Below, piece after piece: positions 1 to 5,907 of a DNA stretch of 6,619 bases. This DNA is from Achromobacter sp. GTDB lineage: Bacteria > Pseudomonadota > Gammaproteobacteria > Burkholderiales > Burkholderiaceae_B. Location: contig DMTA01000364.1 in NCBI GenBank assembly GCA_003454835.1, positions 1-6,619 on the forward strand, given 5' to 3'. The notes below the pieces were generated by a model, which was not told the origin of the DNA, searched no databases, and worked only from the letters and a program-made list of their open reading frames with translations. The translations under genes and the position numbers were made by a program. Positions within the stretch are counted from its first letter, which is position 1. Each line of letters starts with the position of its first letter.

Positions 1-2
1 CC

Positions 3-56
3 TGCGGCGCCACGCTGATCGCCAGCCAGCATTTCTATCAGTTGGAATACGGTTGA
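3..56 (+). CDS. 3' end of an unidentified gene (partial)
   Basis: An open frame enters from the left edge and stops at TGA 54-56. Its 17 visible residues read CGATLIASQHFYQLEYG. Thirteen of the 17 codons end in G or C, matching the codon habit of the other genes here, while the alternative open frame on this strand (stopping at about base 76) has mostly A/T third positions. A G+C-rich hairpin follows the stop within a few bases, as expected at a gene end. The fragment is too short to assign a family, so no function is proposed. It would converge on the downstream nucleotidase gene. Confidence 0.4.
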   Translation, partial: CGATLIASQHFYQLEYG

Positions 57-61
57 TTGAC

Positions 62-86
62 GGGCCTAGCGCCTAGCGCGAGGCCC
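62..86. terminator. G+C-rich hairpin after the left-edge gene
   Basis: GGGCCT (62-67) pairs with AGGCCC (81-86). After one A·G mismatch, GCGC (69-72) pairs with GCGC (76-79) around a CTA loop. It lies 5 bases after the TGA at 54-56 of the putative + strand gene. There is no T-tract on either side, so it is not a canonical intrinsic terminator. It may act in RNA 3'-end protection or as part of a bidirectional termination region. Confidence 0.3.
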
Positions 87-109
87 AGCGCGTATTCAGA
101 ACGCGCGGA

Positions 110-136
110 GGCGGGTCCCCGCATCGGGAACCCGCC
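110..136. terminator. Hairpin in the convergent gap
   Basis: GGCGGGT (110-116) pairs with ACCCGCC (130-136). After a C/A mismatch, CCC (118-120) pairs with GGG (126-128) around a five-base loop. It is the second of three hairpins between the two convergent genes. No T-tract follows in either direction, so the terminator role is inferred from position only. Confidence 0.3.
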
Positions 137-143
137 GACGTCA

Positions 144-170
144 CGGCAGGGCCGGAGTTCCGGCCTGCCG
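144..170 (-). terminator. Strong hairpin just past the nucleotidase stop
   Basis: CGGCAGG plus CCGG (144-155, with one bulged G at 151) pairs with CCGGCCTGCCG (160-170) around a four-base AGTT loop, giving about 11 base pairs. It starts 9 bases beyond the TAA (180-182) of the minus-strand 5'-nucleotidase gene, the right place for its terminator. The usual U-tract is missing, so termination may depend on Rho or on the hairpin stack as a whole. Confidence 0.45.
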
Positions 171-179
171 GATTGACGA

Positions 180-2114
180 TTACGGCAGCCAGTTGTGCGT
201 GCTGTACCGGTCGTTGTCGACGCGGTTCAGGACCGGCAGGCCGGTGCCCGAATCCTTGGTCTGCATGTCGATGTAGGCCTGAAACACATCCGCGTCCAGC
301 ACACCGATGTCCGAGCGGCGTTCGGCCGGCACGTTGGCCAGCGTTGTGTAGCCGTCGCCGCCGGTCGCATTGAAGCTCAACACAAACAGGCGATAGGTGC
401 GCGCGTTGTCCAGCGGCAGCCAAGTGCCAGAGGTCTGATCCAGGTACTGGAAGTTGCTGGCGCGGCTGCCCTTCGCATTCGAGGCGGTCACGTCCCAACG
501 CAAACCTGCGGCGTAGGGGTACGGGCCGTCCTTGCCGCCCGGCTTGTACGTCGCGTCCAGGCCATCCTCGATCATGGACCTGACCTCGTTGGCGGTCAGA
601 TCCAGGCGCCAAAGCATGTTGCCGAAGGGCACGACCGCGATCACGTCGGCGGCCGTCACGGTGCCGTTCAGCGCGCGGCGCACACCGCCACCGCTTTGCA
701 AGGTCATGTCGGCGCCGCCGTATTCGGCGTTGGCCACGGCCAGATAGGCTTGCGCCACCAACTGCTGGATGTCGCCGCCGCGCAGGGCGACGTTGCCTTC
801 GCTTTCGCAGGCCGGGCTGGCCGCATTGCTTGCGGGCGTGGGGCCGGGGACGCGGCGGAAGCACAGTTCCAGCGGCACCTGGGCGACGTTGGTCTTGCTG
901 AAGATGTCGATCTTGGCCTTGAAGGGCTGCAACACCGACAGCGCCGTGGCGTCCGGCGCCTGCTCGCGCAGGAAGCCGCTGGCTGCGACCGCGGCCTTGA
1001 AGGCGGTGCGATCGGCATCGGAAGCCGCAACCAGCGCGCTGCCCGACTTGACGCGGTAATCGGTGTCGATCAGCACGTGGGGGGTGCCGGCGCAGTTCGT
1101 CACGTCGCCGTTGGCATCGAAGCTGACCTTCAGTTCACCCACGACTTGCGAGTATTCCCAGGCCTGCACCAGGCAGACCGGCTTGCCGTCCTTGTCGGCC
1201 AGACGGGTGGGGTAGGCGCCGCCCGGCGTGCCCACAGCCATCGTCTTCATCGAATCGGGACCCAGCAGCGTGTGCGAATCGCCGCCCACCACCACGTCGA
1301 CACCGCTCAGCTTGGCAATCACTTCCTTGTCGTAGCCGTAGCCGATGTGGCTCAGCAGGATCACTTTATTGACGCCATTGGCGCGCAGGGCGTCGATCTG
1401 CGCCTGCGCGGCCACGGCTTCGTCCGTGAACGTCGTGTCCGCGTTGGGGCTGGACGATTCCTTGGTCTTGCTGGCGATCGTCAGGCCGACAATGCCGATC
1501 TTCTGGGCATCGCGTTCCACCACGATGGCGGGCTTGATCAGGTCGGTGCCCTTGAGCGGCGAGGTCGCACCGAAGTTGACGTTCGCGCTCAGCACCGGCG
1601 TCTGGCAGGCGCCGGCGTGCAGGAAGTCGACAAAGCGCTTCAGGCCGTCGTCGCCCTTGTCGAACTCGTGGTTGCCCACGGCCATCGCATCGAAGCAGAC
1701 CGTGTTCATCAGGGTGGCATCGGCCTCGCCCGGTTCGCCGGCGCGGTTGAAGTACAGCGTGCCGGTCTGCGCGTCGCCCGCGTGCAGCTTGAGCACGTTT
1801 GGCGAATTTGCGGCCAGCTGGTCAATGGCGGCCTTCACGCGTGGCATGCCGGCGGCGGACACGGTCACTTCGGTATCGGTCCCGGCCGCGTTCTTCAGGG
1901 TCAGCGTACGGTCCTTGCCGTCCAGCGTGGAGTGATGATCATTGATGTGAAGGATCGTCAGTTCCAGCGGACGCGCCTGCACGGGAGGCTCGGTGACGGG
2001 CGGCGTTTCGTGGTCGCTGTCGTTGTCGTTGTCGTTGTCCCCGCCGCAGCCGGCAAGCAGCGCCATCGCGCTCATCACTGCGCACGCGAGCGCCTTCCGA
2101 TTCCAGTGCTTCAT
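180..2114 (-). CDS. Envelope lipoprotein, UshA/NadN-type 5'-nucleotidase (metallophosphatase)
   Basis: Predicted to hydrolyse nucleotides (AMP, UMP, possibly NAD or UDP-sugars) in the cell envelope for salvage; the substrate cannot be told from sequence. The 644 residues begin with a lipoprotein signal: basic start, hydrophobic stretch, lipobox LAGC with Cys23. A D/N-rich linker follows (26-34). The N-terminal metallophosphoesterase domain shows D59-x-H61, GD114, GNHE 147-150, H256 and GGDSH 277-281. The C-terminal 5'-nucleotidase domain shows GGGVR 475-479, PFGN 496-499 and FNATGGDGY 581-589, the last holding an aromatic residue expected to stack on the base. Two features differ from the common pattern: Asp279 stands where most relatives have His, and Ser474 where Asn is usual. 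Six cysteines in the mature part could form disulfides. The start at 2114 is chosen because a signal peptide and a ribosome site begin there; the frame stays open to 2207, but that would add 31 charged residues ahead of the signal. Confidence 0.9.
   Translation of the reverse strand: MKHWNRKALACAVMSAMALLAGCGGDNDNDNDSDHETPPVTEPPVQARPLELTILHINDHHSTLDGKDRTLTLKNAAGTDTEVTVSAAGMPRVKAAIDQLAANSPNVLKLHAGDAQTGTLYFNRAGEPGEADATLMNTVCFDAMAVGNHEFDKGDDGLKRFVDFLHAGACQTPVLSANVNFGATSPLKGTDLIKPAIVVERDAQKIGIVGLTIASKTKESSSPNADTTFTDEAVAAQAQIDALRANGVNKVILLSHIGYGYDKEVIAKLSGVDVVVGGDSHTLLGPDSMKTMAVGTPGGAYPTRLADKDGKPVCLVQAWEYSQVVGELKVSFDANGDVTNCAGTPHVLIDTDYRVKSGSALVAASDADRTAFKAAVAASGFLREQAPDATALSVLQPFKAKIDIFSKTNVAQVPLELCFRRVPGPTPASNAASPACESEGNVALRGGDIQQLVAQAYLAVANAEYGGADMTLQSGGGVRRALNGTVTAADVIAVVPFGNMLWRLDLTANEVRSMIEDGLDATYKPGGKDGPYPYAAGLRWDVTASNAKGSRASNFQYLDQTSGTWLPLDNARTYRLFVLSFNATGGDGYTTLANVPAERRSDIGVLDADVFQAYIDMQTKDSGTGLPVLNRVDNDRYSTHNWLP
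2013..2040 (-). repeat. Hexanucleotide tandem repeat coding an Asn-Asp run
   Basis: On the + strand, GTCGTT occurs three times in a row (2019-2036), flanked by a one-mismatch copy GTCGCT (2013-2018) and a partial copy after it. In the minus-strand gene each unit encodes Asn-Asp, giving DNDNDNDSD directly after the lipidated Cys. The six-base unit keeps frame, so slippage would change linker length without breaking the gene. Confidence 0.8.
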
Positions 2115-2117
2115 TTT

Positions 2118-2123
2118 TCCTCT
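2118..2123 (-). promoter_or_regulatory. Ribosome binding site of the 5'-nucleotidase gene
   Basis: Reading the minus strand, AGAGGA (2123-2118) lies 3 bases ahead of the ATG at 2114, inside a purine run. The spacing is a little short, but it supports the internal ATG that opens the lipoprotein signal over the ATG at 2207. Confidence 0.55.
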
Positions 2124-2625
2124 TTCCCGTGGAAGCTGATCGAGGCCCGCATTCTGTTTGCGGCGTATGACGCAACGATGAATGCGAGCTGAAAACCTTC
2201 CGCGCAAGAAAGTGGTCGATTTTTAGGGCCTGGAAATGCTTTTGACGCGTAGCTGGTGTAACGCGGGTGGCGTTTCATATACCTGAGCCCGCCGCGTGCG
2301 ACCCGCAGTCCGCGCCTGCGGACGCGCTTTTCCCCACTGGAAAATTGAAGATTCGTGGGATAAATTCATACCTCGGAATAATCAGTTACAGATTTGTCTT
2401 CCAAAACTATTCAGCCGCGCCACACTTTGATACTGGTTCTTCCGCCGACGCTTCCGGCAAATGTGGCGTCGATTTCGCAGTCACTCACAACAGACACGCT
2501 TTGATCGTCGACACCCTTCACCGCGCGGTCAGCGATGGCGGCGAGACGGCGCGGTGGGCAGTTGCGGGGCTTGCCCGCGCAACGCTGGGGGAACCAGACG
2601 GCGCAGCACCAGGAGAATCAGAAAA

Positions 2626-2632
2626 AAGGAGG
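2626..2632 (+). promoter_or_regulatory. Consensus ribosome binding site of the GAF-GGDEF-EAL gene
   Basis: AAGGAGG lies 6 bases ahead of the ATG at 2639, a full match to the anti-Shine-Dalgarno sequence at good spacing. It fixes the start and suggests efficient translation. Confidence 0.9.
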
Positions 2633-2638
2633 CTGTAG

Positions 2639-4552
2639 ATGAAATGCCCCCCACTTTTGGCGACCGAGACCGAGCGGCTGCGCGCCCTGTCGGAATACGG
2701 GCTGGATCCGCAGCACGCCCTGCCCAGCCTGGACCCGGTCGTACGCATCGCATCGCGCATGTTCAACATGCCTGTGTCGGCCATCAACATGATCGGCAGC
2801 GACCATGTGTTTTTCGCGGCCAGCATTGGCGTGGGCGACACCGACATGCGCCGTGACGTCTCGTTCTGCGCCCATGCGGTCCTGCAGAACGACGTCATGG
2901 TCGTGCCGGACGCGCGACAGGACGAACGATTTCACGACAATCCGCTCGTATCGGGTAAAGCCGGCATCCGGTTCTATGCCGGCGTGGCGCTGAATTCGCC
3001 AGATGGCCATGCGCTGGGCGCGCTGTGCATCATTGACACTGAACCGCACGCCGATTTCAGCGAGGACGACAAGGAACGCCTGCGCGAACTGGCCCGCATG
3101 GCGTCCGACCGGCTGGAACTGCGCCGTGTCGAAGTCAGCGCCGAACGCGCCCGCGCGCGGGCAAAGCTGCCAACGTCCGGACAAAAGACGAAGGGCGCTC
3201 CCGCGCAACGGCCCGGCCCCGCCCACCCCCACACGCGCCATGACGACGATGCGCGCAAACTTACCGGTTTCGACCCGCTGACGGGCCTGGCCAACCGCGG
3301 AGTGTTCTACCGGCGCGTCGAGGAAGTGCTGGCGCATCCGTGCGCCGCAGCCATCCTGATGCTGGACCTGGACGGCTTCAAGGACATCAACGACACGATG
3401 GGCCATGCGGTCGGCGACGCGATCCTGCGGGAACTCGCGGCGCGCCTGGACGGCATCGCGGGCCCGTGCGACACGGTGGCACGCCTGGGCAGCGACGAAT
3501 TTGCCATCCTGCAGCACGAGGTCGGCGATCTGAAGCAGGCAACGGAACTGGCGCAACAGGCGCTGGCGCGCGTTGCCGAACCTCTTTCCATCCAGGGGCA
3601 AGAGCTGCGCCTGACCGCAAGTTGTGGCATCGCCCTCGCGCCGCTGCATGCGCACGAGGCGCTGGAACTGGTCGGCAACGCCGACCTCGCATTGGTGAAA
3701 GCCAAGGCGGTCGGCCGCGGGCGCATCTCTGTCTTCGCCCCCAATTTGCGCCTGGAAGCCGTGGCGCGCCGCCTTTACGGCATGGAGCTGCACCGCGCGG
3801 TCGCCAAAGGAGAATTCCTGCTCTTCTATCAGCCGCAGATCCATCTGGCGACCGGCGCCCTGACCGGCGCCGAGGCGCTGCTGCGATGGCGCCATCCCCA
3901 GTTGGGCCTGCTGGCGCCGGGCGTCTTCCTGCCGTCGCTGGAAGGCGGCCCCTTGGCGGCCACGGTCGGCTCATGGGTGATGAACGAAGCGTGCAGTCAG
4001 GCGGCGTTCTGGCGACGCAACGGCCTGCACGACTTCCGCATCGCCGTGAACCTTTTCGGCGTCCAATTCCGAGAAGGCGACCTGGCGGCCGAGGTCGCGC
4101 AAACGCTTGCCCGGCACGGCTTGCCGCCCGAGGCGCTGGAACTGGAGATCACCGAGAACATCGTCCTCAACGGCGACGACACGGTGCTGGAAACGCTGCA
4201 GCGCCTGCGCGCTCAGGGCGTGGGCATCTCGTTCGACGACTTCGGCACGGGGTACGCGTCGCTGAGTCTCTTGAAGACGCATCCGATCACGCGCATCAAG
4301 ATCGACCGTTCGTTCGTCAGCGGAATTCTGGAGTCCAATCAGGACGCCACGGTGGTCCGGGCCATTCTGGACGTGGCGCGCAGCTTTGACCTGAACACCA
4401 TCGCCGAAGGCATCGAAACGGATGCGCAACGCGAACGGCTGCAGGCCGAGCATTGCGAAGAGGGTCAGGGGTATCTGTTCGGAAAGCCGATGGCCGCGCA
4501 GCAGTTTGCGCAGACATTCGGGATAGAGACGGCGCTGCGGATCATGGCGTGA
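2639..4552 (+). CDS. GAF-GGDEF-EAL cyclic-di-GMP phosphodiesterase (probable)
   Basis: A 637-residue soluble protein with no signal peptide or membrane segment, so it should sense a cytoplasmic cue. Residues about 26-160 form a GAF domain (SFCAHAVL 75-82, a VVPDAR stretch 88-93, GVALNSPDGHALGALCIID 115-133). A polar linker (163-208) leads to a GGDEF domain: DPLTGLANR 212-220, DLDGFKDIND 243-252, GHAVGD 255-260. The signature is GSDEF (284-288) instead of GGDEF, and the inhibitory RxxD site reads GPCD (275-278), so the Arg is lost. The EAL domain follows with every catalytic position expected from RocR/TBD1265: E412 (EAL), N471, E503, D533 and D534 (DDFGTGYASL), K554, E590, E593 and Q610. The natural reading is an enzyme that cleaves c-di-GMP to pGpG, with the GGDEF part weak or regulatory. 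Whether GSDEF keeps cyclase activity cannot be decided here. Its stop lies 14 bases from the stop of the converging gene. The ligand of the GAF domain is unknown. Confidence 0.93.
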   Translation: MKCPPLLATETERLRALSEYGLDPQHALPSLDPVVRIASRMFNMPVSAINMIGSDHVFFAASIGVGDTDMRRDVSFCAHAVLQNDVMVVPDARQDERFHDNPLVSGKAGIRFYAGVALNSPDGHALGALCIIDTEPHADFSEDDKERLRELARMASDRLELRRVEVSAERARARAKLPTSGQKTKGAPAQRPGPAHPHTRHDDDARKLTGFDPLTGLANRGVFYRRVEEVLAHPCAAAILMLDLDGFKDINDTMGHAVGDAILRELAARLDGIAGPCDTVARLGSDEFAILQHEVGDLKQATELAQQALARVAEPLSIQGQELRLTASCGIALAPLHAHEALELVGNADLALVKAKAVGRGRISVFAPNLRLEAVARRLYGMELHRAVAKGEFLLFYQPQIHLATGALTGAEALLRWRHPQLGLLAPGVFLPSLEGGPLAATVGSWVMNEACSQAAFWRRNGLHDFRIAVNLFGVQFREGDLAAEVAQTLARHGLPPEALELEITENIVLNGDDTVLETLQRLRAQGVGISFDDFGTGYASLSLLKTHPITRIKIDRSFVSGILESNQDATVVRAILDVARSFDLNTIAEGIETDAQRERLQAEHCEEGQGYLFGKPMAAQQFAQTFGIETALRIMA

Positions 4553-4566
4553 AGGCCGTCGCGGCG

Positions 4567-5511
4567 CTATTCCCTTTCCCAGACCAGCTTGTCATTGGAC
4601 AGCGTGTCCTCGCCATCCCAGCGGTACGCCACCAGCGGACCGCCGGCCGCGGCCGACCAGTCCAGGCAGGCGAGCTTGCCGCTCTCGATCTTCGGCGGCC
4701 CCTTGAACCAATGGTGGCCGATGAAAACGGGCGCGCCAGTGATGGGCGCCCGGTTGAAACCGTCTGGCAATGCCAGACCGCGAATCTGCTCCTCCTGGCC
4801 CGCCGGCACCAAGGCGACCTCATGCAAGGCATTCGCCCAATCGCGCCAGTTGGCAAGCCGCACCTGGCGATGGCGGTGCCCTTCCTTGTCTTCGATGTAG
4901 CGGCCGTCAGGCAACGCCAATTCCATTCCTGACGTAAGCAGCTTCCTGGCTTGCTCCAGATCCGAGCCCTTTTGATGCGTGGCCACCAGCATGGCGTCAT
5001 CCAACGACTTACCAGCCACCCAACCCGCGTCGGCCAACGCTTTGACGGCAAGGTCGTCCCAGCACGCATGCGCAACGCGAATCCCGCCCAAGTCCATGCA
5101 GGGCGGCAACTGGCGAAACCAGGCGACCCAGGCGGCATGCGCCGGGCTGCCTTCACCTATCTGATCGATGAAGGCGCCGTGCTGCTTGCGGTTCTTCCGG
5201 CACGTCGCCGAGTCGCCACGATTGGGCCGCAGGAATTCGCCGGGATGATGAGGGTCCTCGATGGCATAGCCGATGGCGTTGAATTCGTGGTTGCCCATGA
5301 CGCACAAGGCCTGGCCGTCATCCATCATGGCGCGGACGATTTCCAGGACACGGCGCTGCCCCGCGCCTCGATCGACCAGGTCGCCAAGGAATATTGCCTG
5401 CCGGCCTTGGGGGGCTTTGTAGCCTTTGCCGGCCGGCACATAGCCGAGACAACGCAGCAGCCCCTCGAGCTTCAGGTCTTCTCCGTGGATGTCGCCAATG
5501 ATGTCGTACAT
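4567..5511 (-). CDS. Cytoplasmic metallophosphoesterase, PPP/ApaH-like
   Basis: A 314-residue protein with no signal peptide, of the calcineurin-like phosphoesterase superfamily. The core motifs are in order: GDIHG with D7 and H9, GDLVDRG 43-49, GNHE 73-76, H148 in VAHACW, and GHHW 265-268. Together these would bind a two-metal centre, and the GDxHG/GDxxDRG/GNHE set is that of PPP-type phosphatases such as ApaH and PrpE. The C-terminal stretch CLDWSAAAGGPLVAYRW (282-298) resembles the closing strand of that fold. The substrate (diadenosine polyphosphate, phosphoprotein or other phosphoester) cannot be inferred. About 70 residues separate GNHE from H148, and a further ~115 lie before GHHW, so it is longer than the minimal enzymes. 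The ATG at 5511 follows AAGGA with 6-base spacing and puts D7 close to the N-terminus as usual. It converges on the GGDEF-EAL gene and lies downstream of the tRNA terminator, so it probably has its own promoter; I could not pick one out. Confidence 0.85.
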   Translation of the reverse strand: MYDIIGDIHGEDLKLEGLLRCLGYVPAGKGYKAPQGRQAIFLGDLVDRGAGQRRVLEIVRAMMDDGQALCVMGNHEFNAIGYAIEDPHHPGEFLRPNRGDSATCRKNRKQHGAFIDQIGEGSPAHAAWVAWFRQLPPCMDLGGIRVAHACWDDLAVKALADAGWVAGKSLDDAMLVATHQKGSDLEQARKLLTSGMELALPDGRYIEDKEGHRHRQVRLANWRDWANALHEVALVPAGQEEQIRGLALPDGFNRAPITGAPVFIGHHWFKGPPKIESGKLACLDWSAAAGGPLVAYRWDGEDTLSNDKLVWERE

Positions 5512-5517
5512 GCATCG

Positions 5518-5522
5518 TCCTT
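5518..5522 (-). promoter_or_regulatory. Ribosome binding site of the metallophosphoesterase gene
   Basis: AAGGA on the minus strand (5522-5518) is 6 bases from the ATG at 5511. An overlapping ATG at 5525 lies in another frame and is not used. Confidence 0.65.
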
Positions 5523-5615
5523 CATGCGTTCCTGAGCCGATTGGCGGGATGCGCCTCGCAGGCTGAGGAAACGAAACCGGAATACGTTAGCACTGCGGCC
5601 AAACACCCGGAAAGC

Positions 5616-5640
5616 AAAAAGCCCACCGTTCCCGGTGGGC
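5616..5640 (-). terminator. Intrinsic terminator of the tRNA-Lys transcript
   Basis: GCCCACCG (5621-5628) and CGGTGGGC (5633-5640) form a perfect 8-bp G+C-rich stem with a four-base loop. On the minus strand it is followed by five T residues (5620-5616). It lies about 50 bases past the 3' end of the tRNA and before the metallophosphoesterase gene, so it should end the tRNA transcript and isolate the next gene. Confidence 0.9.
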
Positions 5641-5692
5641 TAAGCGCTGGAGTACTACTGGGGTTACTGCTAGAAGTACTGCCAAAGAATTC

Positions 5693-5768
5693 TGGTGGGC
5701 TGTGAGTGGCTCGAACACTCGACCTACGGATTAAGAGTCCGCTGCTCTACCAACTGAGCTAACAGCCC
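5693..5768 (-). tRNA. tRNA-Lys (anticodon CTT)
   Basis: The minus strand folds into a complete 76-base cloverleaf. Acceptor GGGCTGT pairs with ACAGCCC, and the D stem is GCTC/GAGC with AGTTGGTA as loop. Anticodon stem GCGGA/TCCGT (one G-T pair) encloses loop CTCTTAA, giving anticodon CTT, which reads the lysine codon AAG. T stem GAGTG/CACTC encloses TTCGAGC. The discriminator is A and the CCA end is encoded (5695-5693). Only one tRNA is present, flanked by its own promoter and terminator. The region between the tRNA and its terminator (5641-5692) holds two AGTACT copies (5651-5656, 5675-5680) but no second tRNA. Confidence 0.97.
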
Positions 5769-5844
5769 TGCGAGTCACTCACTTTGATCTGCTGCTGCGT
5801 TTCCGCTGTAGCGTTTCGTTATGTGTGTGCCGCGAAGAAGAAAG

Positions 5845-5873
5845 ATTATATGGGGCTTTTTTTGTTTGTGCAA
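5845..5873 (-). promoter_or_regulatory. Near-consensus sigma-70 promoter for tRNA-Lys
   Basis: On the minus strand, TTGCAC (5873-5868) and TATAAT (5850-5845) are separated by exactly 17 bases. The -10 is a perfect match and the -35 matches four of six positions. The spacer includes a run of seven A residues. Transcription should begin near 5838, giving a 5' leader of about 70 bases to be removed before the tRNA. This is the strongest promoter visible in the window. Confidence 0.88.
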
Positions 5874-5907
5874 GTCGGGTGGCGAAAAAGTTTAAGAAAC
5901 GCCCACG

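Larger units (their letters stand above)
2115..2638. other. Divergent intergenic region with A+T-rich core
   Basis: This 524-base region separates the divergent nucleotidase and c-di-GMP genes and must hold both promoters unless transcripts start further away. Its centre (about 2337-2416) drops to roughly 35% G+C by hand count, far below the flanking genes. On the + strand, TTGAAG (2345-2350) is a possible -35 element, but the hexamer at the right spacing (CATACC, 2367-2372) is a poor -10, so I do not call a promoter. A small hairpin GCGGG (2564-2568) / CCCGC (2574-2578) lies 60 bases before the GGDEF gene. An open frame from GTG 2267 to TAG 2638 is not believed, because it lacks a ribosome site and uses rare ATA and AGA codons. 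Confidence 0.55.

Noticed and set aside
195..2192. A 665-codon open frame on the + strand, antisense to the 5'-nucleotidase along almost its whole length.
   Set aside because: It is codon-aligned antisense to a gene with clear family motifs, and high G+C at third positions naturally removes stops from that frame. Its translation shows no recognisable domain.
2341..2373. Candidate sigma-70 promoter TTGAAG with a downstream hexamer for the GGDEF-EAL gene.
   Set aside because: The hexamer at acceptable spacing (CATACC) matches only three of six -10 positions, too weak to call.
2267..2638. A possible 123-residue + strand gene ending directly before the GGDEF-EAL start.
   Set aside because: It has a GTG start with no ribosome site, runs through the A+T-rich island using rare codons such as ATA and AGA, and shows no domain. 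It is more likely intergenic.
2618..3895. A 425-codon minus-strand open frame opposite the GGDEF-EAL gene.
   Set aside because: Same G+C-driven shadow effect. The + strand protein has unmistakable GAF, GGDEF and EAL motifs and a consensus ribosome site.
5693..5768. tRNA-Lys gene as an integration site for a mobile element.
   Set aside because: No integrase gene was seen and I noticed no repeated tRNA 3' segment in the window. The surrounding genes share the same G+C-rich codon style.
5881..5907. Possible terminator after the dehydrogenase gene, from inverted GTGGGCG/CGCCAC and nearby T-runs.
   Set aside because: The stem is imperfect with a long A+T-rich loop and no T-tract beyond it. It also sits against the tRNA promoter region.
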